64,000 bases of DNA from Saccharomonospora marina XMU15 (GCF_000244955.1 NZ_CM001439.1:4386643-4450642); one strand, 5' to 3'; shown: positions 45,341 through 56,184, counted from the stretch's first letter. The notes: generated by a model from the sequence alone, not told the origin. Numbers and translations: made by a program.

Positions 45341-45405
45341 GCGCGTCATCCTCCGGGTCAGCGGGGCGTTCTCCAAACTCGCCAAACCCTGTAACCGCGC
45401 GGAGC

Positions 45406-47037
45406 CTATTTTCGATACCAGCGGGGCGAGGTGTTCAGCGGCGGGCTCAGCTCCGCGCTGACCACCAGCACGTTCGGCTCCTCGGCCCTGGTGAACTCGC
45501 GCAGCAGCCTGCGAAACGCCCTGCCGAAACCGTCGACCCGGTCGGCGTAGACACCGAACGACTTCGCGAGGCCCACGAAGTCGGGTGTGGCCAGATCGAC
45601 ACCGCGGTGCGGCAGTCCCTCGCGGGTCTGGTCGTAGCGCAGCATCCCGTAGCCGCCGTCGTCGACGATCACCACCGTGATGGGCAGCTTCTGCTGGATC
45701 GCGGTGGCCAACTCCGCGCAACCGAACAGGAACCCGCCGTCACCGGTGACGCACACCGCCCTGCTCGCACCGGCGGCCGCCACCCCGAGCGAGGCCGGGA
45801 AGGCGAAGCCCAACGTGCCCCAGCCCATCGGGTAGGCCAGCTGGCGTGGTCCCGCCACGCGGTAGAAGCCGCCGATCCAGTACCCGGCAACGCACATGTC
45901 CGCCACGAGTACGGAGCCTTCCGGCAGCGTCTCTTTCAACGCGGCAAGGAACTCGGCGGCCTGCGGCTCCTCCTTACGCACCCGCCTGCGCACCCGCGAC
46001 TCGATCTCGTCGAGGCGGCGGGTCAACTCGTCGATGCCACTGCTGGGCGCGAGGCCGACGAGCAACTGCTCCACCACGTCTCGCGCGTCGCCCTGCAACA
46101 GCAGGTCGGGCGGGTAGTTCTTGTTGGCGTCGGCCGCGTCGACGTTGATCGCGATGAGCCTGCCAGGCCGGGGCATGTGCCAGTTCTGGGTCATCAGACC
46201 GTCGAAGTCGGTGCCGACGGCCAGTACCACGTCGGCCTCGTCCCACAGCGCGCCGACCTCCGGGGTGTGCACCGGGTTGGGGGCCAGGCACGGGTGGTCC
46301 GGCGGCACCAGCCCGCGTGCGGCGAAGGTGGTGACGATGGGCGCCGCGAGTCGTTCGGCGAGTTTTCCGATCACCTCGCCCGCGCCCGAACGCAGAGCGC
46401 CCCCACCTGCCCAGATCAGCGGGCGCGCCGCGGCGGACAGCACGCCACGTGCGGCGCTGAGGTCCTCGAACGCGATCGCGGGTAGCCGATCGGTCGGCTC
46501 GACGTCGTGGCGGCGCACCACCTGCTCACGCAGGAAGTCGGTGGGAATGCCGAGGTAGACGGGTCCGCTCTGCGGGCGCTGCGCCAGCCGTCCCGCCCTG
46601 CGCACCGCCGCCGCGATGGCGTCGGGGTGGTCGACGTTGATCGCGCCCTTGGTGATCGGTGCGAACAGCGCCCGCTGGTCGCTCGTCTCGTGCAGCACAC
46701 CCCGGACGGTTCCCTTCCTGCGCAGCGTCGAGGGGATGTCGGTGGCGATGACGAGCACCGGTGAGGCGGACGCGTTGGCCTCGCCGACGGCCGCGAGCGT
46801 GTTCGCGGCACCGGGGCCCGTTGTCACCAGCGCGACGCCGAGCCTGCCGGTGGTGCGGGCGTAGCCGTCGGCCGCGTAACCCGCGGCCTGCTCGTGGCGC
46901 ACACCGATGAGCCGGATTCCGGTGCTCTCCAACTCGTCCCAGATCGGCAGGTTGTGCACGCCGGGCAGACCGAAGACTACTTCGACGCCGAGTTCGGTCA
47001 GTGCGTCGACGAGGCTGCGGGCTCCGGTCTTTGGCAC
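45406..47037 (-). CDS. Thiamine diphosphate-dependent enzyme (acetolactate synthase-like)
   Basis: 543 residues from GTG 47037. N-terminal Pyr domain with the activating Glu in IGVRHEQAAGYAADGYAR, central FAD-fold-type domain (SAAARPLIWAGGGALRSG), and C-terminal PP domain with the ThDP motif VTGDGGFLFGCAELATAIQQKLPITVVIVDDGGYGML. Members include acetolactate synthase, benzoylformate decarboxylase and sulfoacetaldehyde acetyltransferase. It has no adjacent ilvN or ilvC, which argues against branched-chain amino acid synthesis. The substrate is not resolved. Confidence 0.9.
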   Translation of the reverse strand: MPKTGARSLVDALTELGVEVVFGLPGVHNLPIWDELESTGIRLIGVRHEQAAGYAADGYARTTGRLGVALVTTGPGAANTLAAVGEANASASPVLVIATDIPSTLRRKGTVRGVLHETSDQRALFAPITKGAINVDHPDAIAAAVRRAGRLAQRPQSGPVYLGIPTDFLREQVVRRHDVEPTDRLPAIAFEDLSAARGVLSAAARPLIWAGGGALRSGAGEVIGKLAERLAAPIVTTFAARGLVPPDHPCLAPNPVHTPEVGALWDEADVVLAVGTDFDGLMTQNWHMPRPGRLIAINVDAADANKNYPPDLLLQGDARDVVEQLLVGLAPSSGIDELTRRLDEIESRVRRRVRKEEPQAAEFLAALKETLPEGSVLVADMCVAGYWIGGFYRVAGPRQLAYPMGWGTLGFAFPASLGVAAAGASRAVCVTGDGGFLFGCAELATAIQQKLPITVVIVDDGGYGMLRYDQTREGLPHRGVDLATPDFVGLAKSFGVYADRVDGFGRAFRRLLREFTRAEEPNVLVVSAELSPPLNTSPRWYRK

Positions 47038-47059
47038 GGGGGCGAGAATACGAGGAGTG

Positions 47060-48061
47060 TCACCACTGCGGTGGCAGGGTCTCCTGACGCGGTGGCGGAG
47101 GAGGCGGCGTACCGTCGCCGAACGGCCTGCCACCAAGGGATTCCCGCCCGTGTGAGGTGAGCCAGCCGGAAAGGTCCGGACCTTTCGGCACGATCCGCGT
47201 CGGGTTGAGCTGCTCGTGAACCTGGTAGTAGTGCCGCTTGATGTGGTCGAAATCCACGGTGTCGCCGAAACCCGGGGTCTGGAACAGGTCACGTGCGTAG
47301 GCCCACAGCACCGGCGACTCGGCGAGCTTGTTCCGGTTGCACTTGAAGTGCCCGTGGTAGACGGCGTCGAACCGGACCAGCGTGGTGAACAGCCTGATGT
47401 CGGCCTCGGTGATGGTGTCGCCGACGAGGTACCGGTTGCCCGCGAGCCGCTCGGCGAGCCGGTCGAGCCGGGAGAACAGCCGCTGGTAGGCGTCCTCGTA
47501 GGCGGACTGCTTGGTGGCGAACCCCGCTTCGTAGACCGCCGCGTTGACGTCGGCGTACACCTCGTCGTTGACGCGGTCGATCTCCTCGCGCAACGGCTCG
47601 GGGTACAACTTCGGCGCGCCCTCGCGGTGATACGCGGTCCACTCGGTGGACAGATCGATCGTGATCCGCGGGTAGTCGTTGGTCACGAGCTTGCCGCTGG
47701 GGATGTCCACGACCGCGGGCACGCTGATGCCGCCGGTGTAGTCGGGGTCGGCCTTGTGGTAGGCCTCGGCGAGGAACCGGATACCGAGCACCGGGTCACG
47801 CCCGTCGGGGTCGAGGGTGAACCGCCAGCTGCGCTCGTCCTGGATCGGGTCGGCCACCGCCACGGACAGCACGTCCTCCAGCCCCAGCAGCCTGCGCACC
47901 ACGAGCGCGCGGCTGGCCCACGGGCAGGCGCGGCTGACCACGAGTCGGTACCTGCCGGGTTCGACCGGCCAACCGTCGCGACCGTCGGCGGTGATCCGGT
48001 CGGTGAACCTGTTGGGCGCCCGGTGGAACTCGCCGGTTTCCGGGTCCGTCGGGATGGTCAT
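47060..48061 (-). CDS. Glutathionyl-hydroquinone reductase-type (ECM4/YqjG) transferase
   Basis: 333 residues. The active-site motif CPWA (Cys46-Ala49) follows RYRLVVSRA, and the C-terminal helical domain has YLVGDTITEADIRLFTTLVRFDAVYHGHFKCN, characteristic of the Xi-class GST fold. In actinomycetes lacking glutathione, these enzymes are thought to use mycothiol or another thiol to reduce conjugated hydroquinones. It is divergent from rifampicin monooxygenase. Rifamycins are naphthohydroquinones, so a detoxification link is conceivable but unproven. It has a proline-rich tail (GTPPPPPPRQETLPPQW). Confidence 0.9.
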   Translation of the reverse strand: MTIPTDPETGEFHRAPNRFTDRITADGRDGWPVEPGRYRLVVSRACPWASRALVVRRLLGLEDVLSVAVADPIQDERSWRFTLDPDGRDPVLGIRFLAEAYHKADPDYTGGISVPAVVDIPSGKLVTNDYPRITIDLSTEWTAYHREGAPKLYPEPLREEIDRVNDEVYADVNAAVYEAGFATKQSAYEDAYQRLFSRLDRLAERLAGNRYLVGDTITEADIRLFTTLVRFDAVYHGHFKCNRNKLAESPVLWAYARDLFQTPGFGDTVDFDHIKRHYYQVHEQLNPTRIVPKGPDLSGWLTSHGRESLGGRPFGDGTPPPPPPRQETLPPQW

Positions 48062-48074
48062 GACCCGACCCTAG

Positions 48075-49772
<1,698 letters not shown>

Positions 49773-49804
49773 GTTCGTCGGACGTTCGCCGCACCGGTCA
49801 CGGG

Positions 49805-50560
49805 TCAGCCTCGCGCGGACACCGGGACGCACGGCGAAAGCTGCGCGGACAGGGCTCGCAGGAAGTCCGGTGCGTCGAACAACGCACCGGCGGAGGCCAC
49901 ACCTGCGGTCCTCGTCCGGCCGGTGAGGATGCGGTCGGTGGCCTCCACCGCGAGCGGCGCGCTGGTGGCGTAGCTGTCGCGCCCGGCAACCAGCACCCGG
50001 CGGTTCGTCCGACCGGAGCGAACGACGACGTCGACGACGAACGCCTGCGCGGAGCGGCCGCGCTCGTCGACGGCGGCCGGTGCCGAGGGGGCGGGATCGA
50101 CCAGGTCCGCGACCGCCTTGGCGCTCACGTAGGTGCGAACCTCCGGCACGGCCAGATGGCTGGGAACGGTGACGACATCGGCCATGGTGAACTCCCCGAT
50201 GACGCGTTGGGCACCGAGTGGAGCCGGGAAGTCCCAGTCCGGAGTCGGCGAAGCGTCGTCGTGGTGCTCCAACCGGCCACCGGTGAAGCTGGACCCGGCG
50301 GCCACCGCGTCGCTGCGCCGAGACGGCTCCCGAGGCCAGCGTTCCCGCGGTGGGGTGCCAACTGCTCAGGCCATAGGCGATGTGCGCCTCGTCCGCCGCT
50401 GTCCACGCACCCATCGCGGTGGTGACAAGCAGATCACCGAGGCCACCGTAGAAGGCCATCGCCGGTACCACCGGCTTGCCCTCGGCGTGGGCACGCTGCC
50501 CGAAGTGTGCGAACGTGTCGAGGTTCGCCTCGACCGAAAGCTCGGCGTATCGCCGGACAC
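49805..50560 (-). pseudogene. Saccharopine dehydrogenase-like gene remnant
   Basis: The minus strand reads GVRRYAELSVEANLDTFAHF ... KPVVPAMAFYGGLGDLLVTTAMG ... WHPTAGTLASG, the middle and C-terminal part of an actinobacterial saccharopine dehydrogenase-like oxidoreductase. The frame then breaks near 50289 and continues in another as FTGGRLEHHDDASPTPDWDFPAPLG to a stop at 49805. The N-terminal Rossmann domain, expected upstream, is absent; the frame before about 50560 is scrambled and runs into the WS/DGAT promoter region. A decaying gene of no present function. Confidence 0.75.
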
Positions 50561-50702
50561 CTACCGCCGCACGTTCCGGACATGAAGCAACGCGCCTCGA
50601 CGATCACCGATTGGTCCAGCCGCAAAACCCGGACCAGTACGTAGACTCGCCTGTCCGGGGTGTGCGAGCACCGGTAGGACCGAGGTGCGAGGTGAGGCGC
50701 TG

Positions 50703-52073
50703 ATGCCGATGATGCCGGTGACCGACTCGATGTTCTTGCTCATCGAAACCCGAGAGCATCCGATGCACGTCGGTGGGCTGCAACTGTTCACTCCGCCCGA
50801 GGGCGCTGGCCCGGACCACCTCAGAACGCTGCGGGAGGACCTACTGCGCAACACCGATGTGCGTCCGCTGTTTCGGCAGCGTCCCGCCCGACCGGTGAAC
50901 ACGATGGGCTACCTCGGCTGGGCCGAGGACGACGCCCTCGACCTCGACTACCACTTCCGCCACTCCGCGCTGCCGCGGCCGGGCCGCATCAGGGAACTGC
51001 TGGAACTCACCTCGCGCTGGCACAGCACGCTGCTGGACCGCCACCGGCCGCTGTGGGAGGTGCACCTGGTCGAGGGGCTCAACGACGGCCGGTTCGCGAT
51101 GTACAGCAAGGTTCACCATGCCCTGCTCGACGGTGTCTCGGCGCTGCGGCACCTGCAGAGCATCCTCAGCGAGGATCCGGCCGAGTTGAGCTGCCCTCCG
51201 CCGTGGGGTTCGCGCAGGCCGCAGCCGGCGGGGCGCCGCGTGCCCACCAGCCGCTCGGCCCTGTTGCAGGGCACCACGAGGGTGGTGCGGCAGCTGGCAG
51301 GCATGGCCCCGGCCGCGGTGAAGATCGCGTCGGAGGCGTTGCGCGAGCAACGGCTCACCCTACCGCTGCAGGCACCGCGAACCATGCTGAACGTGCCGAT
51401 CGGGGGTGCGCGACGATTCGCGGCCCAGTCGTGGCCGCTGGCGCGGGTGCGAGACATCGCCACCGCCTCCGGAGCCTCGAGAAACGACGTCATCCTCGCC
51501 ATGTGCGCGGGCGCGCTGCGCGACTACCTGATCGAGCAACGCTCGCTTCCCGACTCGCCGCTGGTGGCGATGGTCCCGGTCTCGCTGCGCAGCCGTACCG
51601 ACCACGGCGAGGCCCACGGCAACCAGGTCGGTGCGCTGCTGTGCGACCTCGGTACGAACCTGTCCGACCCCGCCGAACGGCTCGCCGTGATCTCGCGCTC
51701 CATGTCGGACGGTAAGCGGTTGTTCCGGCAACTGTCACCGCTGCAGATACTGCTGCTCTCGGCGATGAACGTGGCACCGCTGGCGGCCTCACCGGTGCCG
51801 GGGTTCGTCAACAACACCCCTCCGCCGTTCAACATCGTGATCTCCAACGTGCCGGGACCTTCCCGCCGGATGTACTGGAACGGTGCCGGTCTCGACGGGA
51901 TCTATCCCGCCTCCGTCCTGCTGGACGGTCAGGCACTGAACATCACGCTCACCAACAACGGCGACAACCTCGACTTCGGCATCACCGGTTGCCGCCGCAG
52001 TGTCCCGCACCTGCAACGCCTGCTGATACACCTCGACACGGCGCTGGCCGAACTGGAGTCGGCGACGAGGTAG
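50703..52073 (+). CDS. Wax ester synthase/diacylglycerol acyltransferase (WS/DGAT)
   Basis: 456 residues from ATG 50703. Active-site HHxxxDG occurs as SKVHHALLDGVSAL (about 140). The N-terminal MPVTDSMFLLIETREHPMHVGGLQLF and C-terminal NIVISNVPGPSRRMYWNGAGLDGIYPASVLLDGQALNITLTNNGDNLDFGI blocks are diagnostic of bacterial WS/DGAT enzymes, which make triacylglycerol or wax esters from acyl-CoA. Actinomycetes carry several copies. It converges on the amidase gene with no spacing (stops at 52073 and 52074). Confidence 0.95.
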   Translation: MPMMPVTDSMFLLIETREHPMHVGGLQLFTPPEGAGPDHLRTLREDLLRNTDVRPLFRQRPARPVNTMGYLGWAEDDALDLDYHFRHSALPRPGRIRELLELTSRWHSTLLDRHRPLWEVHLVEGLNDGRFAMYSKVHHALLDGVSALRHLQSILSEDPAELSCPPPWGSRRPQPAGRRVPTSRSALLQGTTRVVRQLAGMAPAAVKIASEALREQRLTLPLQAPRTMLNVPIGGARRFAAQSWPLARVRDIATASGASRNDVILAMCAGALRDYLIEQRSLPDSPLVAMVPVSLRSRTDHGEAHGNQVGALLCDLGTNLSDPAERLAVISRSMSDGKRLFRQLSPLQILLLSAMNVAPLAASPVPGFVNNTPPPFNIVISNVPGPSRRMYWNGAGLDGIYPASVLLDGQALNITLTNNGDNLDFGITGCRRSVPHLQRLLIHLDTALAELESATR

Positions 52074-53483
52074 CTACCGTGGCGTGCCCGCGGCCCGGTC
52101 GGTCTGCCAGGGACGGATCTCCTCCACCAGTTTCGCCACTGCCAGCACCAGGTCGTCGGAGTGGCGGGGTCCCACGATCTGCAAGCCGACCGGCAGGCCG
52201 TGGGAGGTGAACCCGGCAGGCACCGTGATCGCGGGCTGCCCCGTCATGTTGAACGGGTAGGAGAACCGGGTCCACTGTGGCCAGGAGTCGAGACCGCTCC
52301 CCGGCGGCACGTCGTGGCCCGCCTCGAACGGCGAGATCGGCATGGTGGGGGTGAGCAGCACGTCGTAGCGCGTGTGGAACTCGCCCATGTGGATGCCGAG
52401 TGCCGCGCGCGCCGCGCTGGCCTCCAGGTAGTCGGACGCGGAGTAGGTGTGCCCCTGCTCCCACACCTTCCGCAGCCCGGGGTCCACCTGGTCGGCGCAG
52501 TCGGCGGGGAAGGTGTCGAGCCACTTCGCCGCACCCGTGGACCACAGCACCTGGAACGGCTCGACCGGGTCGGAGAACCCGGGATCGGCTTCCTCCACGG
52601 TGATGCCTGCCTCGCTGAGCGCCGCGACCACCGACACCACGAGTTCGGCGATCTCCGGCTCGACGTCGACGTAGCCCAGCGCCGGGGAGAAGGCCGCCCG
52701 CAGCCCGCGTACATCCCGGCGCACCGCCTCGCGGTAGGTGCCCAGTGGCGGCGGGAGCGCGCCGGGGTCCCTGTGGTCGGGGGCGGCCAGCACGTCCAGC
52801 AGCAGCGCCACGTCGTCGACCGACCTGGCCATCGGCCCCGCGTGCGCGAGCGGGCCGAACGGGCTCGCCGGGTAGAGCGGGATACGGCCGCCGGTCGGCT
52901 TGAACCCCACGATGCCGCAGAACGACGCCGGTATCCGCACCGATCCACCGCCGTCCGTGCCGACGGAGAGATCACCCATGCCGGTGGCGACCGCGACCGC
53001 GCTGCCGCCGCTGGAGCCGCCGGGGGTGAGTGCGGGGTTCCAGGGGTTGCGGGTGATGCCGTCGAGCGGGCTGTCGGTGACCGCCTTCCAGCCGAGTTCC
53101 GGCGTCGTGGTCTTGCCGAGCAGCACAAGGCCGTTCTCGCGCATCCTCGCTGTGACGGGGCTGTCGACCTGCCACGGCTGGTCCCGTTCGATGCACAGCG
53201 ATCCCCGCAGCGTCGGCCACCCCTGGGTGAGGAACATGTCCTTGATCGACGCGGGCACCCCGTCGAGCCAGCCGATCGGATTACCTTCCCGCCAGCGTTC
53301 CTCCGAGCCGCGGGCCTGATCCAGCGCGGCTTCGGGGTCCACCAGCGTGAAGGCGTTGTAGTCGGTGTCCCGTTCCCGGATGGCTTCCAGCGCGCTGTGC
53401 GTGGCCTCGACCGGCGACAGCTCGCCCGACGAGTAGGCGGCGACGAGTTCGCTCGCTGTCAGCAGGGTTGGGGTGCTCGGCAT
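52074..53483 (-). CDS. Amidase (amidase signature family)
   Basis: 469 residues. Ser-cisSer-Lys triad: Lys in GVPASIKDMF, cis-Ser and nucleophile in LTPGGSSGGSAVAVATGMGDLSVGTDGGGSVRIPASFCGIVGFKPT. Catalyses hydrolysis of an amide. It is not part of a gatCAB set and has a stand-alone promoter. Homologues include aryl- and aliphatic amidases. The C-terminal stretch FSYPFNMTGQPAITVPAGFTSHGLPVGLQIVGPRHSDD is typical. Confidence 0.94.
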   Translation of the reverse strand: MPSTPTLLTASELVAAYSSGELSPVEATHSALEAIRERDTDYNAFTLVDPEAALDQARGSEERWREGNPIGWLDGVPASIKDMFLTQGWPTLRGSLCIERDQPWQVDSPVTARMRENGLVLLGKTTTPELGWKAVTDSPLDGITRNPWNPALTPGGSSGGSAVAVATGMGDLSVGTDGGGSVRIPASFCGIVGFKPTGGRIPLYPASPFGPLAHAGPMARSVDDVALLLDVLAAPDHRDPGALPPPLGTYREAVRRDVRGLRAAFSPALGYVDVEPEIAELVVSVVAALSEAGITVEEADPGFSDPVEPFQVLWSTGAAKWLDTFPADCADQVDPGLRKVWEQGHTYSASDYLEASAARAALGIHMGEFHTRYDVLLTPTMPISPFEAGHDVPPGSGLDSWPQWTRFSYPFNMTGQPAITVPAGFTSHGLPVGLQIVGPRHSDDLVLAVAKLVEEIRPWQTDRAAGTPR

Positions 53484-53553
53484 TGTTCTCCTCGGTGCGT
53501 CGTTCGGCGAGCGCGCTGCGTGCGGTGTCGTGGGCGTGGGCTAGATCATTTAC

Positions 53554-53567
53554 AGGACACGCCCTAG
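53554..53567. repeat. Orphan IS5-type element end
   Basis: AGGACACGCCCTAG is identical to the right terminus of the element at 14161-15103 (bases 15091-15104). The rest of the element is not here. It supplies the TAG stop (53564-53566) of the hydroxyacid dehydrogenase gene, so an excised or eroded element may have redefined that gene's C-terminus. Confidence 0.55.
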
Positions 53568-54541
53568 GCGTTCGAGGGCACGTAGCCTAGGCGTTTGTCC
53601 ACGACGTTGCGCAGCGGGCGGCCCTCTCGCCACCGCAGGAAATTGTCGACGAACACCTCGACCAGCGCATTGCGCCAGCCCACGAAGTCTCCCGACATGT
53701 GCGCCGACACCAGCACGTTCTCCATTGTCCATAGCGGACTGCTCTGCGGCAGCGGTTCGGTCTCGAACACGTCGAGCGCCGCGCCCGCGAGTTGCCCGCA
53801 ACGCAGGGCCTCCACCAGGTCCTGCGTGACCACCAACTCGCCCCTGCCCACGTTGATCAGGCGGGCTCCCTGCTTCATCGCGGCGAACGCTTCGGCGTCG
53901 AACATGCCCTTCGTCTGCTCGGTGAGTGGTGCTACGGCGACCACGAAGTCGGCGTCGCGCAGGTGCCGCGTCAGCTGCGAGGAGGCGTGCACGGTGCCGA
54001 AGTCGGGGTCGCCTTCGCGCGCGGTGCGGCCCGCGCCGCTGACCCGCAGCCCCGCGGCCCGTAGCAGTCGCGCGATCGACCTTCCGATCGGCCCGGTGCC
54101 CACCACCAGCGCCGACCTGCCGCAGATCCGCTCGGTCTCCCTGTGCAGCCAGGTGCGCTCGTCCTGCAACCGGATCGAGCGGGCGAGGTCCTTGGCGAAG
54201 GCCAGCACCACCGCGAGGACGTATTCGGCGATCGAGTCGTCGAACACTCCCCGGGAATTGGTCAGCACGACGTCGCTGTCCCGCAGCGCGGGGAACATCA
54301 CCGGGTCCACGCCCGCGCTGGCGATGTGCAGCCAGCGCAACCGGTCGGCGGCGGGCCACGCGTCGGGCACGGCTGTGGAGAGGAAGTCGTAGACGAACAG
54401 GACGTCTGCCCCGCGCAGTGCGTCGGCAAGCCCGTCCGCCCGGGTGTAACGGACCGTCGCCACCTTTTCGATGGGGTCCATGTCCGGGGGGTGCTTTTCG
54501 CCACACAACACGGCGAGCACCGGGTTATCCGTGCCGACCAC
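53564..54541 (-). CDS. D-isomer-specific 2-hydroxyacid dehydrogenase
   Basis: 325 residues from GTG 54541. NAD-binding motif ALVVGTGPIGRSIARLLRAAGLRVSGAGRT, catalytic Arg in LINVGRGELVVTQDLVEALRCGQLAGAALDVFETEPLP (with the Glu of that block) and a late His in SAHMSGDF. It reduces a 2-keto acid or oxidises the 2-hydroxy acid. It is divergent from a maleate-isomerase-like gene; one GntR-type palindrome serves both. TTGACA-N17-TACCGT on the minus strand would start transcription at the GTG, so translation may be leaderless. Its stop codon lies in an IS end. Confidence 0.9.
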   Translation of the reverse strand: MVGTDNPVLAVLCGEKHPPDMDPIEKVATVRYTRADGLADALRGADVLFVYDFLSTAVPDAWPAADRLRWLHIASAGVDPVMFPALRDSDVVLTNSRGVFDDSIAEYVLAVVLAFAKDLARSIRLQDERTWLHRETERICGRSALVVGTGPIGRSIARLLRAAGLRVSGAGRTAREGDPDFGTVHASSQLTRHLRDADFVVAVAPLTEQTKGMFDAEAFAAMKQGARLINVGRGELVVTQDLVEALRCGQLAGAALDVFETEPLPQSSPLWTMENVLVSAHMSGDFVGWRNALVEVFVDNFLRWREGRPLRNVVDKRLGYVPSNA

Positions 54542-54542
54542 G

Positions 54543-54570
54543 TTGACACGGTATGAGGCAGTCGTATGAT
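54543..54570 (+). promoter_or_regulatory. Promoter of the maleate-isomerase-like gene
   Basis: TTGACA (54543-54548), 16-bp spacer, TATGAT (54565-54570). The -10 overlaps the operator palindrome beginning at 54569, as expected for repression. On the opposite strand the operator also overlaps a TTGACA -35 (54576-54571) for the dehydrogenase. Confidence 0.7.
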
Positions 54571-54580
54571 TGTCAACAAT
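54569..54580. promoter_or_regulatory. GntR/FCD-type operator, copy 1
   Basis: ATTGTCAACAAT, extended to GATTGTCAACAATC (54568-54581), a palindrome with the TTGT-N2-ACAA core of FadR-subfamily GntR sites. It lies between two divergent genes and overlaps promoter elements of both. The adjacent FCD-type regulator (56185-56892) is the likely ligand. Confidence 0.78.
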
Positions 54581-54635
54581 CCGAGGAGTCACCCCGGAGG
54601 CACTCTGCTGCACACAAGCCGTCGGAGGTCGAGCC

Positions 54636-55385
54636 TTGGATTTCGCCGCTTTGGATTCCCTCGAGTTCGAGGGCCCGCTGGCGCAGCGGGGTATCGGCAT
54701 CATCGCACCGTTCGACATGGCACTCGAACGGGAGCTGTGGCGCTGGGTGCCGATGGAGGTGTCGCTGCATCTGGCTCGCACGCCCTACGAACCGGTTCCG
54801 GTGTGCATGCAGATGGCGCACCTGGTGAGCAACTCCCAGCACCTCACGGCCGCGACCAGGGACGTGCTGCACGTCGAGCCCGAGGTCGTCGCCTACCTGT
54901 GCACCTCGGGCAGTTTCGTCAACGGCGTCGACGGCGAGCGCTCGATGCGCAAGGTCATCTGTGACGCGGGCGCGCCCGATTCGGTGACCACGTCGGGCGC
55001 ACTGGCCGAGGTGTTCGAGCAGCTCAACATCAGCCGCGTCTCGATACTCACGCCCTACGTGGAGGACCTGACGCTGAAGCTGCACGAGTACCTCGACGAG
55101 CTCGGGGTCAAGACGATGTCGAGCGATCACCTCGGCCTCGGCGGCGGTATCTGGAAGGTGAGTTACCGCACCATCGCCGAGCGCATTCTCGCCGCCGACC
55201 ACAAGGACGCGGAGGCGATCTTCGTCAGCTGCACCAACCTGCCGACCTACGACGTCATCGAACCGCTGGAGCGGGCGCTGGGCAAACCGGTGCTCACCGC
55301 CAACCAGCTGACGATGTGGGCCAGCCTCAGACGCATGAACCTACCCGTGGTCGGGCCGGGCAAGTGGTTGAGAGAGGTCAGCTGA
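54636..55385 (+). CDS. Maleate isomerase/Asp-Glu racemase family protein A
   Basis: 249 residues from TTG 54636, with GGAGG seven bases upstream. The fold is that of maleate cis-trans isomerase and arylmalonate decarboxylase. Both catalytic cysteine positions are kept: YLCTSGSFVNG (about 89) and FVSCTNLPTYDVIE (about 200), and VLTANQLTMWASLRRM closes the domain. It would isomerise or racemise an unsaturated or 2-substituted dicarboxylate, or act as a decarboxylase; the substrate is open. A paralogue follows 66 bp later. Confidence 0.86.
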   Translation: MDFAALDSLEFEGPLAQRGIGIIAPFDMALERELWRWVPMEVSLHLARTPYEPVPVCMQMAHLVSNSQHLTAATRDVLHVEPEVVAYLCTSGSFVNGVDGERSMRKVICDAGAPDSVTTSGALAEVFEQLNISRVSILTPYVEDLTLKLHEYLDELGVKTMSSDHLGLGGGIWKVSYRTIAERILAADHKDAEAIFVSCTNLPTYDVIEPLERALGKPVLTANQLTMWASLRRMNLPVVGPGKWLREVS

Positions 55386-55408
55386 CCGACAACTTGACCA
55401 AGAGCACG

Positions 55409-55426
55409 AGGATTGTCGACAATCCT
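55409..55426. promoter_or_regulatory. GntR/FCD-type operator, copy 2
   Basis: AGGATTGTCGACAATCCT is a perfect 18-bp palindrome with the same ATTGTCRACAAT core as the sites at 54569 and 63844. It lies in the 65-bp gap between the two isomerase-family genes, 24 bp before the second start. Confidence 0.8.
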
Positions 55427-55450
55427 ACGAAAGCCATTCGGAGGTGTCCG

Positions 55451-56182
55451 TTGCCCGACTCCCGCGCGATCGGTTTCATCTATCCCGACCACGCCGCCGA
55501 GGACGACTACCCGCTCGCCGAGCGCATGCTCGGCGACGGTACCCGGCTCGCCGTCGAGCACATCTACGGCACCGACCTGCACGCCGTCGAGGAGTTGCTC
55601 GACCTCGGCAGCCCGAAACGACTCACCCAGGGCGCCCAGCTGCTGTCACGGCACCGCCCCTCGGCGGTGGTGTGGGCGTGCACCAGCGGCAGTTTCGTCT
55701 ACGGCTGGGAAGGAGCGCAGGAGCAGGTCGCGTCGCTGTCCGAAGCGGCGGGCGGGTTGCCCGCATCGAGCACGTCGTTCGCGTTCGTGCACGCCGCCAG
55801 GGCGCTGGGGCTTCGGCGCGTCGCCGTGGCGGCGAGTTACCCCGACGACGTGGCCAAGCTGTTCGTGGAGTTCCTCGCCGCAGGCGGGGTCGACGTCGTC
55901 GGCATGTCCAGCGCCGACATCGACACCGCGGCGGAGGTGGGCAGGTTGTCACCGCAGGAGGTTGTCGAACTGGTGGCCCAACGCGACCGGGCAGACGCCG
56001 ACGCGCTGCTCGTGCCCGACACCGCGATGCGTACCGTCGCACTGGTCGAGGCCATCGAGCAGCGGCTGAGCAAACCCGTGCTGACGGCCAACCAGGTCAC
56101 CGTGTGGGAAGGGCTGCGCCTGACGGGTGCGGCCCGTGACGTCGCGGGACTTGGCGCGCTGTTCAACGGAAAGGTTGCCTGA
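55451..56182 (+). CDS. Maleate isomerase family protein B, second Cys absent
   Basis: 243 residues from TTG 55451 with GGAGG six bases upstream. It is related to protein A along its whole length (VWACTSGSFVYGWEGAQ and KPVLTANQVTVWEGLRLTG). The first catalytic cysteine is present. The region of the second reads LLVPDTAMRTVALVE, where protein A has FVSCTNLPTYD, so the second cysteine is replaced. It may form a heteromer with A, catalyse a one-cysteine reaction, or have lost activity. It is followed two bases later by the GntR gene. Confidence 0.84.
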   Translation: MPDSRAIGFIYPDHAAEDDYPLAERMLGDGTRLAVEHIYGTDLHAVEELLDLGSPKRLTQGAQLLSRHRPSAVVWACTSGSFVYGWEGAQEQVASLSEAAGGLPASSTSFAFVHAARALGLRRVAVAASYPDDVAKLFVEFLAAGGVDVVGMSSADIDTAAEVGRLSPQEVVELVAQRDRADADALLVPDTAMRTVALVEAIEQRLSKPVLTANQVTVWEGLRLTGAARDVAGLGALFNGKVA

Positions 56183-56184
56183 GC

